A stretch of DNA of 64,000 bases from Nitzschia sp. DOCU1 (taxonomy: Eukaryota; Bacillariophyta; Bacillariophyceae; Bacillariales; Bacillariaceae): the NCBI GenBank assembly GCA_951394045.1, contig OX595987.1, positions 4,154,001 through 4,218,000 of the forward strand, in the 5' to 3' direction. A model generated the notes under the pieces. The model searched no databases. It was not told where the DNA came from and worked only from the letters and a program-made list of their open reading frames with translations. The position numbers and the translations under genes are program-made. This document shows, one piece after another, positions 49,540-58,688 of the stretch (position 1 is its first letter; each line of letters begins with the position of its first letter).

Positions 49540-52086
49540 TTACAAATGATCCATATCATCTGGGTTGCTCACCGACATGTCGTCATCGTCCTCTTCACTC
49601 GAGGGGGAAAGATCCAGATTGGCCAACATGCGTCGGCTGGTGGGACTGATCAAGGGCGATGATGGCGGTGAGGAAGATATGGGTAACTCCAAATATCCTG
49701 CGGTTTCACGGTAGGAGGCGAGATTCATACGGCTTCCGCGGCTAGCAGCACCATCGGTCGATTGACTGTTCAAGCTCAAACGACTACTGCTATCATCGTT
49801 CGGCTGCTCGTGACGGGGATGTAGAGGCGCCTGCAAATTTGCTAGTTGTTCGCGGATGTGTAGGGAAGTGGAGGCCGCAGTAGGAAAAGCATTTGCAGGT
49901 TGACGATGGCTGCTCCTGGTGGATGAGGAAGTGCCTAGAACTGTCGCAGGACCAGCTGCTGGAGTGCCGCCTGATTGGCCAGCCCCGGGCGGCTCCACGG
50001 ACCGTTGTTCCCGCATACTGCTGCTAGATAGGCGGCGGGTAGCTCTGCTGGAGTTGGTTTCTCCCGAAGTCGTGCCACTGACAATAGAAGTGCTCCGTGA
50101 GGCACCAGCGGCGCTATGGCTAGCACGGTAGTGTTCTCGAAAGGAAGCAAAGGAGAGTCGTTCCATGATTGAGGCGGTAGTAGAAGACGAATCGGTGGAC
50201 CGACCAGAACCTCTTCGAGGCAGGCGTTGAGTCCGCTGGCTGATGCTCCCCGATCGTGAAGAAGATGATGCATCATCAACGTCTCCTGATGTTGCTCGGT
50301 CACCAATAAAATGGCCATGGGAACCCCGACGCCCACGCATGACTGGTCGGCTCAACTCCAACTCGTTGGTAGAAGTATTTCCTCCTAGAGGAAGAGAACG
50401 ACTTCGCGATGGCGTCAGTGGCATGCGTTGAATCCGCTGACTGATGCTCCCCGATCGTGAAGAAGAAGATGCATCATCCACGCCTGCTGATGTTGCTCGG
50501 TCGCCAATAGAATGATGGCCATGGGAACCCCGACGCCTTCGCATGATGACTGGTCGGCTCAACTCCAACTCGTTGGCAGAAGTATTTCCTCCTAAAGGAA
50601 GGGAACGACTTCGCGATGGCGTCAATCTCCAACCTCGCCCCTCTGGTTCCTGGCCATCTTCTGTATCATCCCTTCTAGCAGTACCGCTTTCTTCGACAAC
50701 GACCTGGCTTGCTAGCGAGCTCTTCAACGTTCGCCGATGCCTGCTGCTCGACTTGGGCTCTTCTTCTGAAGATTTCTTCGAAGAGGTTGCCGCTTTTCGA
50801 TTTGTGACCTTTGGGGTGCGCCCTCCATGAGATTCGTCTTCACTTACTTTCATTTGATCTTGCTTCTGTTTTGGGGTGCCAGAGCTACGACGGCGAGCTA
50901 CCTCAGCTTTCTGTTTTTCGACTTCAGGTGGAGAATCCTTGGTATCCACCCGCTTTGCCTCTGGGCCAGTAGAACCAGATGAGCGGGATCGAAACAGCAT
51001 TGCTCGACGCGCAGGAGGAGTCACAAAATCTTCTGTTGTTGGAGGCGAACTGTCTGTGTTGGGCTTCTTCTTGTTCTTTCCATGCGTCCTTTGATCATCT
51101 TTGCGCCTCGTGCTGCCAGCGTCACTTTTGTTCGAACCTGCAGGCTTTACGGATTTTCGATAGTCTTGAAGACTCATGCTTTTACTAGAAGAGGACGAAG
51201 AAGAATCGATAGGAGACCCTGTCTTCTGGCCTTCCACCGTTGCCGCAGACGAAGCACCCGAACGGGCCTTTTTATTCTTCGTTTTGGGTGTTTTCCTTCT
51301 GATCAACGTTTGGATTTGCCCAGGGCTGGAAGCACCAGAAGAAGTTGACGACGAGCTCCATGCCGGAGAAAAGCCCAACGAGATGGGCGGCGGGGGCAGT
51401 GACGGTTGACCTGTTGCTGTTTCGGGGCGCCTTTGGACGTCTGATTCCTTTAAATTTACCGCAGGCATTTTCTTTGCAGCCGACTTTTCCCCAGAACTAC
51501 TGCTAGAACCAGCAATAGTAGGCATGGGGCCTGACGTTAGAGGAGGATGCAGTGTTGGTGTTATGGTTTCGTGTATGCCCCCCGTAACGTGCAGCTGGTG
51601 TTGCTGCTGAAACATTGGCGAATTTTCCAATCGCATGGGCATTGGGGAGCCACTATCCCATCTGGATAGTGAGCCGCTTGCCAGACTGGAATTACTTCTC
51701 GGTGCCGGGGATAGACCACTCGTCATCGTTGATGTCGTTGTTGCCGTGTGGTTACTAAAATTCAAACTATCATGGTTCTTGCTTAATGTTCTGGCATTGT
51801 CATGAACAACACTTGGCATGGGCATTCTTTGGGTGTCCACTGACTTATGCTGCAGGGGGCGCGGACCGGAAGGTATTCTCGGGAGTTTCGATAAGTCACC
51901 ACCTTTTGAAGATTTCTCTGATTGTTGCTTTCTGCCCTGTTTAGCGAGAATGCTCGATATAAAGCCCTCCAAAGGACTGCTGCTGTTGTTAGAATTGTGT
52001 TGGCCCTCGGAGGACGATGAACTCATATTATCGCTGGGGGTTCGTCGATCTATCCCTTTCTTGGTCTGCGGAGGGGGCGGGCTCAT
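49540..52086 (-). CDS. Ser/Arg-rich disordered protein with internal duplication
   Basis: The protein has 848 residues in a single exon and is almost entirely Ser, Arg, Pro, Gly and Thr. I recognise no domain. Two tandem copies of a segment of about 68 residues are present: LTPSRSRSLPLGGNTS(A/T)NEL, ELSRPV, RRGSHGH, GDRATS and DDASSSSRSGSISQR. They correspond to DNA repeats roughly 50224-50430 and 50431-50637. Many RRxS and SPxR sites suggest phosphorylation by basophilic kinases. The N-terminus is MSPPPPQTKKGIDRRTPSDN, and the C-terminus is acidic (LSPSSEEDDDDMSVSNPDD). It may be a cytoskeletal or RNA-binding linker, but no function is supported. The long uninterrupted frame and consistent composition support its being real. 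Confidence 0.65.
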   Translation of the reverse strand: MSPPPPQTKKGIDRRTPSDNMSSSSSEGQHNSNNSSSPLEGFISSILAKQGRKQQSEKSSKGGDLSKLPRIPSGPRPLQHKSVDTQRMPMPSVVHDNARTLSKNHDSLNFSNHTATTTSTMTSGLSPAPRSNSSLASGSLSRWDSGSPMPMRLENSPMFQQQHQLHVTGGIHETITPTLHPPLTSGPMPTIAGSSSSSGEKSAAKKMPAVNLKESDVQRRPETATGQPSLPPPPISLGFSPAWSSSSTSSGASSPGQIQTLIRRKTPKTKNKKARSGASSAATVEGQKTGSPIDSSSSSSSKSMSLQDYRKSVKPAGSNKSDAGSTRRKDDQRTHGKNKKKPNTDSSPPTTEDFVTPPARRAMLFRSRSSGSTGPEAKRVDTKDSPPEVEKQKAEVARRRSSGTPKQKQDQMKVSEDESHGGRTPKVTNRKAATSSKKSSEEEPKSSSRHRRTLKSSLASQVVVEESGTARRDDTEDGQEPEGRGWRLTPSRSRSLPLGGNTSANELELSRPVIMRRRRGSHGHHSIGDRATSAGVDDASSSSRSGSISQRIQRMPLTPSRSRSLPLGGNTSTNELELSRPVMRGRRGSHGHFIGDRATSGDVDDASSSSRSGSISQRTQRLPRRGSGRSTDSSSTTASIMERLSFASFREHYRASHSAAGASRSTSIVSGTTSGETNSSRATRRLSSSSMREQRSVEPPGAGQSGGTPAAGPATVLGTSSSTRSSHRQPANAFPTAASTSLHIREQLANLQAPLHPRHEQPNDDSSSRLSLNSQSTDGAASRGSRMNLASYRETAGYLELPISSSPPSSPLISPTSRRMLANLDLSPSSEEDDDDMSVSNPDDMDHL
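50224..50637 (-). repeat. Internal tandem duplication, two units of about 205 bp
   Basis: The two units in the Ser-rich gene share, for example, ACTTCGCGATGGCGTCA at 50401 and 50608. The second unit has one extra codon in each of two places. Nearly all differences keep the reading frame. Confidence 0.8.
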
Positions 52087-53196
52087 GCTAGTTAGAAAAG
52101 AGATGTTACAGACGTCCCTCGAAATTTACTTTCTTGATGATGAGAAGCATATGAGAAGCAATCCATTCAGTTGTTGATGATATGCACAAAGGCATCGCTG
52201 CGGTCGGAAGCAGATTTTCACAACCCTCTCACATTTTGCCAGATTCACGATTACCAGGCAGGAAACCGATCGGGCATGGGCACAATGAGTCAGGCATGGC
52301 ATAACATATGTACGGGTAGTCTTGCCTCCCCATTTTATCTCTGGGATAAGCCTTCTCTCTTTGCCGGAAAACAAAAGTTTTCTTGGGGTGTTCCTTGGGG
52401 TTAAGTGCCTGAGTAATCTTCAAATGCGCTAATCGAGCGCTCGAATCCGGGCAATACCAAAGCAAGAACTCGGCGAAAAGCCTAAGCTTAGCATTCTCCA
52501 TTTTCGAGATGCCGGGTATTTCTTTTGGAGAGAGTTCAATGCGGGTATGTTATGCAAATGGAACCAGAGAATCCGAAGTGTCACAACAATCGTCAGCATC
52601 TTTGTAATTCTGTGTATCAAAAACCCGTTTGGTCATTAGTGTTGGCGGATCATATTTAACGGGATGAAGAGTTGTTTCCACTTCCCAAACGGCTGTTGTA
52701 CATTTATGCAAACTTGGTGGCATCGAAAACATCATGATCATTTACGACGGTATGCGAGAATCAATGGATTCATTCACGGACCCCGAATGGACGTCTGGGT
52801 AGAAAATCATGGACTGCAAGTTATTATGGCAAGCATGATGGCTATTGCTATGGACAAAAGTGTGACTGCACTAGACTCTCTAGAGAGGATCACAATAGTG
52901 CACTAAAAATAAGAGAGATTTAGTATCATCTCGAGTGGTGCCTAGAGCTTGGCTCTGGCCAAATCGTCTCGGATACTTCATAACGACCTGGTGTGACAGC
53001 GGTATAGAGAGAAAAATGAGTTTGGCGGCGAGCTGGCAGGCGGCACATCTGCTGAGAGCCGAGAGCAAAGCAGGCTGCCCGCCAGAAGAGCAATCGTCGC
53101 CATCTCTGGCCGTTTGGATCCTATTAGAACTTGCTAGGAAGTCAGCACTTGGCATCTCCTCGAAGTCGGATCACAGAGATTAGAAGACACAGTTGG
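52087..53196. other. Intergenic region, no supported gene
   Basis: 1.1 kb between the Ser-rich gene start and the stop of the cyclic-nucleotide kinase gene. Frames up to about 90 codons are present on both strands without features. Confidence 0.5.
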
Positions 53197-55653
53197 CTAC
53201 ATGGATGCCGACCGTCGAATATCACCAATGAAGATTTTCTTGAATTCTTCATAGGTCACCTTGCCCGAAGAACTCAAATCTAGCGTCTCTAGCACTTTCT
53301 GAATCTCTTCATCTGTATAGTCCTTGTGAAGTTCGCGCATCAACGCTGCGACAGAGTCCTTGTCCAAGAGTCCCATGCCCTTCGAATCGGCAGCTTCAAA
53401 TGCTTCCATAGGATTTTGATAAGGAAATTGCTTGTTAAGACGCCGCACCACGGCCTTTTTGAATTCGCGACGTATCTGCAGTTCGCGAAGCGTCGCCTCA
53501 ATGTACGGCGACGATTCGGCCAGTTTTCGAAATTCCTTCCCTGACAACTCCTGGGCGATGCAGCCTTCCTTGGAAACGCACGTGGCTGTACAATTTCGAG
53601 GTCGACCCGTCAATACGGAGTACTCCCCGAAAATATTACCCGGGTACGCCTCAAACACGAGATGTTTGCCAATTTTGACGTCCACCTTTCCCTGTTCCAA
53701 GATGAACAAAGAATCCGCGTCGGCGTCGGCGTCTCCGTCTTGATAGAACGGTTTGCCCTTTCGGATTTGTTTTGGCTTCATGCCATTCTGTAGGGCAAGA
53801 ATTGCCTTGGCCCGGTTTCGCTTCCGGATCTTGTCCTTCTCCTTCAGAGTGGCCAATAAGCCTGAATCGCTCTTTGAAATGAATTTGTCAAAGTACTCGC
53901 GACTGATTTCCAACGCGTGGACAGGAGTCTGACAAGTAATGGTGGCAGATCGAACCCCATTGGGAGTAAGCAGAGAGCCTTCCCCGAAGAAGTCTCCCTG
54001 TCCTCGTGTGGCCACAGTACCGTCCTTGGTGGCGACTTCAACTGAGCCGGCATTGATAAAGTACATGTGATGTCCTTTCTCTCCTTCCTTGTAGACAATA
54101 TGGCCGGTAGGGAAGTGCTTGTGCTTTATATTGTCCGATAGCAGATTCGTAAAGTCTGACATGTCCAACTTGGGACCTCCGCTTTCGTCCACTGTCTCCA
54201 TCATTTCTTGTGTATTAATACTTTGAAAAGATCGTTCAATCAAACTAGTTTTGCGTCGAACCGCTTCATCGTCATCGTCACTCCACTTGATCGCATCCTC
54301 GAAGAATTTGGCTTGGATCTTTGTTTTGAAGCGACGGACTTTGGACAAGCGGTCACCGGACCCTGCCATTTTCGTCGTGGTTGCAGTTTCACCACGTACC
54401 CAGGGATGTTGGAGCATTTGCAAAGCCGTGAGGCGTTGATCTGGGTCCCGATGCATTAATTGACGCATGAGATTTATTGCCGACTTTGAGAGATGACCAG
54501 TCACTTTGCGATGGTCAAACGGAATCTTGTAGCTTGCATTCTTGATACGCTCTTCAATTACCTCGTCTGGAGCATCGCCCTTAAGATCGAAGGGGTGCGC
54601 ACCTGTCAGCATGATAAAGAGGATGACCCCCAGTGCCCACATGTCTGCAGCAGGCCCAATGGGACGAGTCTTGGCGATCGATTCAGCCGGGCAATACGCC
54701 GGCGTCGGCGCGCCATACGTTGGTTCATATTCTTCTCCAAAAAGACTGTCATCGGCGTGTTCTAGTAGCTGGGCGCACCCAAAATCAGCCAATTTGACTA
54801 CTGAATCGCCACGGCTTGAAGTAGTCAACAAGAGGTTCTCTGGTTTCAAATCCGCGTGGACCACACCAATCCCGTGCAAGAAATTGAGCGAACTAGCGAC
54901 CTCTCGAACCAACCGGGACGCATCCATTTCCGAATAGGCCCCATTTTCAATGAGAGAATCGAACATTTCTCCTCCGCCGATATAGTCCAAAATGACAAAA
55001 AAATCTTCCTTGGAATCAAAGTGCTCATGCAAGCTACACAGGTGCGGGTGTCCACCCTTACTTTTGATGTAGAGCATAGCTCTCATTTCTTGCTGAAAGC
55101 TGACAGAGTTAGTGCAGCGTTTGGGAATTTGTTTGAGGGCGACTTCCTCCCCTGTTTCTTTGGATGTGGCCAAATAGACAGATCCATAGGAACCCTTGCC
55201 TAATACCTTGTCTTTATGCCAGGTATACTTGGATTCTAGAGGAGCTTTTGTGGCGGACCCATCTAAAAGCGTCAACGTTTGATGGCGACGGATACTACTT
55301 CGAGGGGATGAACTCCTTTGTGGAAGCGTTGCGTCATCATCGCCATCTTCACTCTTTGAGAACCAGCTGGTGATTGAATCCACAAACGGTAAACAATCGG
55401 ATCGATTCTCATACGTCAGGGGGGACGTCAGCAGTTGCAGAGGCACCACCAGAGTGGATGGGACATTTCGAATGAGGCTACTAGTTGTTGAAAAATTTGT
55501 CAATGGTTGACGGCGGCCGTTCTCATCGACCAGCAAGGAATCTTCTTCGTCTTCGATCTGACAGAACATCCATCCAGCAGAGGAAGAGGAAGCGAATATC
55601 GCAATCCACGGCTTGTGGTGCCTCAGGCGTTGAGAGATTCTCTGTCGAAACAT
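53197..55653 (-). CDS. Protein kinase fused to two cNMP-binding domains and EF-hands
   Basis: The protein has 818 residues in a single exon. The N-terminus (MFRQRISQRLRHHKPWIAIF) is Arg-rich and may be a mitochondrial-type presequence, which is uncertain. The kinase domain is about residues 145-410: KVLGKGSYGSVYL, Lys174 in VALKQIPK, VVHADLKPENLLL (HAD in place of HRD), DFGCAQL, and the APE-like PAYCPAESI. About residues 500-600 form a cyclic-nucleotide-binding domain (VYKEGEKGHHMYFINAGSVE and GDFFGEGSLL). A second lies at about 640-730 (FILEQGKVDV, GNIFGEYSVL, RPRNCTATC). The end has two EF-hand-like loops, one degenerate (DSKGMGLLDKDS) and one canonical (DLSSSGKVTYEE). It may join cyclic-nucleotide and calcium inputs to Ser/Thr phosphorylation. 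The order is the reverse of PKG, where the binding domains precede the kinase. Confidence 0.85.
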   Translation of the reverse strand: MFRQRISQRLRHHKPWIAIFASSSSAGWMFCQIEDEEDSLLVDENGRRQPLTNFSTTSSLIRNVPSTLVVPLQLLTSPLTYENRSDCLPFVDSITSWFSKSEDGDDDATLPQRSSSPRSSIRRHQTLTLLDGSATKAPLESKYTWHKDKVLGKGSYGSVYLATSKETGEEVALKQIPKRCTNSVSFQQEMRAMLYIKSKGGHPHLCSLHEHFDSKEDFFVILDYIGGGEMFDSLIENGAYSEMDASRLVREVASSLNFLHGIGVVHADLKPENLLLTTSSRGDSVVKLADFGCAQLLEHADDSLFGEEYEPTYGAPTPAYCPAESIAKTRPIGPAADMWALGVILFIMLTGAHPFDLKGDAPDEVIEERIKNASYKIPFDHRKVTGHLSKSAINLMRQLMHRDPDQRLTALQMLQHPWVRGETATTTKMAGSGDRLSKVRRFKTKIQAKFFEDAIKWSDDDDEAVRRKTSLIERSFQSINTQEMMETVDESGGPKLDMSDFTNLLSDNIKHKHFPTGHIVYKEGEKGHHMYFINAGSVEVATKDGTVATRGQGDFFGEGSLLTPNGVRSATITCQTPVHALEISREYFDKFISKSDSGLLATLKEKDKIRKRNRAKAILALQNGMKPKQIRKGKPFYQDGDADADADSLFILEQGKVDVKIGKHLVFEAYPGNIFGEYSVLTGRPRNCTATCVSKEGCIAQELSGKEFRKLAESSPYIEATLRELQIRREFKKAVVRRLNKQFPYQNPMEAFEAADSKGMGLLDKDSVAALMRELHKDYTDEEIQKVLETLDLSSSGKVTYEEFKKIFIGDIRRSASM

Positions 55654-56146
55654 GGTGAATTCGTGTTATGATCAGAGTGATGGTGTTGACACGGGGGTTT
55701 TCAATGACAGTGTATCTTAAAGATAGTAGGAATGGGGCGATACCCTTACATCATCCATGCATCACTCATCATGGTTACGTTGCCTGACACGCCTTTCGCC
55801 ATTCGTGCGATGCAGATGCCACCCACCGGGACTTTCCTTTCCCTCCAAAAAAACGACGTCCACCACCCACTGACGTCACAGGGTGCCAGATGGCTGACAA
55901 AGTAATTTGATGGGTACCCAAGTACTCATTCGTAGCTAATCGAATAGGTTCCATTTACGTTAAGATCTACGTTTTTTGGGTCTGGATACAACTTATCTTA
56001 GGTACAATAGATATGTCATACTATAGCCTGAGAGCGACATGAAATTCGGCACCACGTCATCACTTGCCTGTCACGCGCGTTGTTCTCTCTCATCTCATTT
56101 TTGGATTGATTGATTCGACCATGATGATGTGATCGCACCCCAGGTT
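55654..56146. other. Intergenic region
   Basis: 493 bases upstream of the cNMP-kinase gene and downstream of Cys-rich protein A. No gene, repeat or RNA feature was recognised. Confidence 0.5.
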
Positions 56147-56899
56147 TTAGAAAATCTTGGCATAGCAAGTTACTGCCTCGGGATCTTTTCCAAGACAGTT
56201 GTTGCCCATAGCTTGGAGCTCTAAAACAACCACCCTGATGTGATCGGTACAGGAAAATTCGACTGACAATTCCACTTCTGGAATCGTTTCCTCGACTTGT
56301 TGCAGGACTTGTTGGAACGAATCTCCGCCTGCTGGCACCACTGCGGTTAGATCGATTGGCAACAAACTTCGGCGCTTGCAAGAACAGTTCCTACAACAAC
56401 TGGATCCACTGCAGTAGCCCAAGTCGCAGCAGGCTTTGTTGTCACAGGGACACTTTTGACATTCCTTGTACGTGCCACCACTGCTGCTGGTGCTGCCGCC
56501 GCTGCTACTACTCGTGCTCCCCCCCTTGGTATTTTGCTTCATGCGACCACCAAGCCGACGACCCGACGCATCATCACTCTGATAGGAAGGCCTCAAAAAG
56601 TCTAGACTCAATCCCGTGATTTCTCGAACGCACGAATGCAGCGCATCGGAAATGATGTGATCCGCCGTCAGATCAGCAGAGATTTCGATATCCAGAGGCA
56701 TGCCGCAGTCACTCTCCACAAAGGTTCCAGGATCACCCCGTTCACAAATAAAGTTAACATTGAGCATGCCTTGCAAACCACCGAGCAAGTCAGCGCATGC
56801 TTGTTGTGCCATGAATCCAAAGAGAATGACCAGGGCAGTGGTCGTTCGACGACGAGCAAGAATGGCAGGCGAAGTAGTTAGACGGCTCGACGACCACAT
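56147..56899 (-). CDS. Secreted Cys-rich protein A
   Basis: The protein has 250 residues from the ATG at 56899, chosen because it places the signal peptide (TTTALVILFGFMAQQACA) near the N-terminus. The mature part starts ADLLGGLQGMLNVNFICERG. Residues 70-120 contain TADHIISDALHSCVREITGL. A Gly/Ser-rich linker leads to a compact Cys cluster (CQKCPCDNKACCDLGYC, then CCRNCSCKRR) with about twelve Cys in 30 residues, probably a disulfide knot. A C-terminal domain ends with MGNNCLGKDPEAVTCYAKIF. Its tandem paralog B at 57655 shares the order and most motifs. I do not recognise the family. It is probably an extracellular or cell-wall protein. The basic KRR after the Cys cluster may be a processing site. 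Confidence 0.75.
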   Translation of the reverse strand: MWSSSRLTTSPAILARRRTTTALVILFGFMAQQACADLLGGLQGMLNVNFICERGDPGTFVESDCGMPLDIEISADLTADHIISDALHSCVREITGLSLDFLRPSYQSDDASGRRLGGRMKQNTKGGSTSSSSGGSTSSSGGTYKECQKCPCDNKACCDLGYCSGSSCCRNCSCKRRSLLPIDLTAVVPAGGDSFQQVLQQVEETIPEVELSVEFSCTDHIRVVVLELQAMGNNCLGKDPEAVTCYAKIF

Positions 56900-57654
56900 G
56901 ATGTAATGTTTGTTACAAGGTGTATCGAAGTGGACTTGGTTCAAATTGTGAGACGAGACACGCCGCTCTCCAAACGCACGACCAAACACGCCCTAATATT
57001 GGATGGATTCTCTCGACCTGTCGAAAAAGCGATGGTTCGCTTCGCACATCTCACATTTTTCAACCCCTGCGCTACATCACGGTGGGAACTGTCAAATTGC
57101 TTGCTATTTACTAACTCCAAGTCAGTAGCAATGACTGGCAATGTATATTGGTATGACTACGTGATTCTTCTTCCCAATCACGTTTCACATCTTCTCTCTA
57201 CGACCACAACGGCGAGCTTCAACAACAGGACAGGAAGGAGAACAGTACCAGCAGATAGTAGTTCCACGTACTACGGTAAACATGAGCATGCTAATATGGG
57301 CAATGCACGACGATTCTTTGGGTTCCACCAAGAGCACGAAATCGTGCCAAAAAGTTTCTCCAAAGTCCGACTTTGATGCCATGTTTATTTCCATGTTGCG
57401 CCTTGCGATTGTCACAGCAGCCAAGTGGATTGGCTCCAGGACTCGGTGCTTGGGGGCTTGTTTGATCGAGAGAAGATAGTTATATCCTCGTGGCTAGTAG
57501 CTCCAGGATGGATACTATCGAATCGTCCTGTTGCTGGGTAGCAAGTTGTTTTTGATTCTCAAAAGTTCTAGTATTTGTAGTAATGTTCGTTTAGATTATG
57601 TATGTGTATGTTTCGTGTGCCAAAAGGCACCAAGCAACCAGCCATATGTTCTGT
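56900..57654. other. Intergenic region between Cys-rich paralogs
   Basis: 755 bases between two same-strand paralogs. It contains a near-palindromic element (57024-57044) shared with the upstream region of the second paralog. Frames up to 156 codons on the plus strand lack features. Confidence 0.5.
57024..57044. promoter_or_regulatory. Near-palindromic upstream element, copy 1
   Basis: This 21-base stretch has the core AAGCGATGGTTCGCTT. It differs by one base from two copies upstream of the neighbouring paralog. It lies 125 bases upstream of the ATG of Cys-rich protein A. A role as a transcription-factor site is inferred from position and conservation. Confidence 0.5.
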
Positions 57655-58434
57655 CTAGAGAATCTTGGCATAGCAAGTAACCGCAGCAGGATTATTCCCC
57701 AAGCACTTATTCCCCATCGCTTTGAGCTGGGCGGCAACCAGTTGAATGTGGTCCGAGCAGGAAATCTGAACCGAAAGCTCCAATTCTGGTAGCAATTCAT
57801 CGGCCCCTTCCATGAGTTGCTGGAAAAGATCCAACGTATTTACACTTTCAGTTGGCGCGGGCTCCTGGCTAGTAGTAGTAGTAGTAGTAGTAGTAGTGCT
57901 CCCACCGAGCACACTTGTAGTTACGCTACCGAGCAACAACTCTCGGCGGCGTTTGCAAGAGCAGTTACGGCAACATTTAGAGCCAGTACAATATCCCAAA
58001 TCGCAACAGGCCCGACTGTCACAGGGGCAGTATCTGCATTCGGAATATGTTCCTAATTCTCGGCCGGGATGAACCTCGATCACTTCTTCACCGTATCCGT
58101 CGTCCCTTTTTTCGACCAGCAAACCACGGCCGCGGACGTTGGTGGAATATGTGGGCCTGAGAAAGTCCAGATTCAACCCGAGGACTTCTCGAACGCATGA
58201 ATGTAGAGCATCTGAAATGATGTGATCTGCGGTTATCTCCGTAGAAATGCTGCTATCCAATGGCTTGCCGCAATCAGTCTCCATGAAGGTGCCCTTTGCA
58301 CCTCGTTCACAAATGAAGTTTACATCCAAGAGACCCTCGACTGTGCCAACCAGGTCGACAGCAGCAGCGCTTTGTATAAACACGGCGAAAGCAAAGATAG
58401 TCAAGGACAAGGTAGACATATGACGGCTGAACAT
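57655..58434 (-). CDS. Secreted Cys-rich protein B (tandem paralog of A)
   Basis: The protein has 259 residues from the ATG at 58434. The signal peptide is MFSRHMSTLSLTIFAFAVFI, ending near QSAAA. The same blocks as in protein A follow: LLDVNFICERGAKGTFMETD, then TADHIISDALHSCVREVLGL and LDFLRPTY. The Cys cluster is CRYCPCDSRACCDLGYC followed by CCRNCSCKRR. A poly-Thr stretch is coded by the AGT/GTA triplet repeat. The C-terminus, MGNKCLGNNPAAVTCYAKIL, matches the end of A. Two further Met (Met6, and Met1 of longer frames) could start translation, but 58434 gives the best signal peptide. It is probably extracellular and the function is unknown. The two genes are the clearest recent tandem duplicates in this part of the window. 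Confidence 0.75.
   Translation of the reverse strand: MFSRHMSTLSLTIFAFAVFIQSAAAVDLVGTVEGLLDVNFICERGAKGTFMETDCGKPLDSSISTEITADHIISDALHSCVREVLGLNLDFLRPTYSTNVRGRGLLVEKRDDGYGEEVIEVHPGRELGTYSECRYCPCDSRACCDLGYCTGSKCCRNCSCKRRRELLLGSVTTSVLGGSTTTTTTTTTSQEPAPTESVNTLDLFQQLMEGADELLPELELSVQISCSDHIQLVAAQLKAMGNKCLGNNPAAVTCYAKIL
57871..57899. repeat. AGT triplet microsatellite coding poly-Thr
   Basis: A run of AGT/TAG triplets lies inside Cys-rich gene B and codes for about nine Thr on the minus strand. It is absent from gene A, so its length may vary between alleles. Confidence 0.8.
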
Positions 58435-58589
58435 GATGGTAGTGATTCTGACTTCGGTAAGCAAGATTTTGTGACCCCAAGTTTTGGGCTCCCGACCAAA
58501 AACTGTGGCCAGCATTGAAGCGTCCCAAAGGGTTTCTAATAATGAATACCTTAATTCGCACGAATGTGCCTCTGAATCTGATTTAAGCT

Positions 58590-58610
58590 AAAAAGCGATG
58601 GATCGCTTCG
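58590..58610. promoter_or_regulatory. Near-palindromic upstream element, copy 2
   Basis: The core AAGCGATGGATCGCTT is an inverted repeat of seven bases around GG. It lies 156 bases upstream of the ATG of Cys-rich protein B. An identical copy, extended to 24 bases, lies 78 bases further upstream. Confidence 0.5.
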
Positions 58611-58667
58611 CCGGGCGCAAGACGGGATGAACTCGTAGAAACATGCCACTTCGCTTTTATTAATGCT

Positions 58668-58688
58668 AAAAAGCGATGGATCGCTTCG
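58668..58688. promoter_or_regulatory. Near-palindromic upstream element, copy 3
   Basis: This is identical to copy 2, including the preceding GCT, and lies 234 bases upstream of the ATG of Cys-rich protein B. The 78-base spacing from copy 2 is about seven helical turns. Confidence 0.5.

Noticed and set aside
56906..57376. 156-codon plus-strand frame between the Cys-rich genes
   Set aside because: It overlaps the upstream region and the near-palindrome of gene A and contains no recognisable protein motif.
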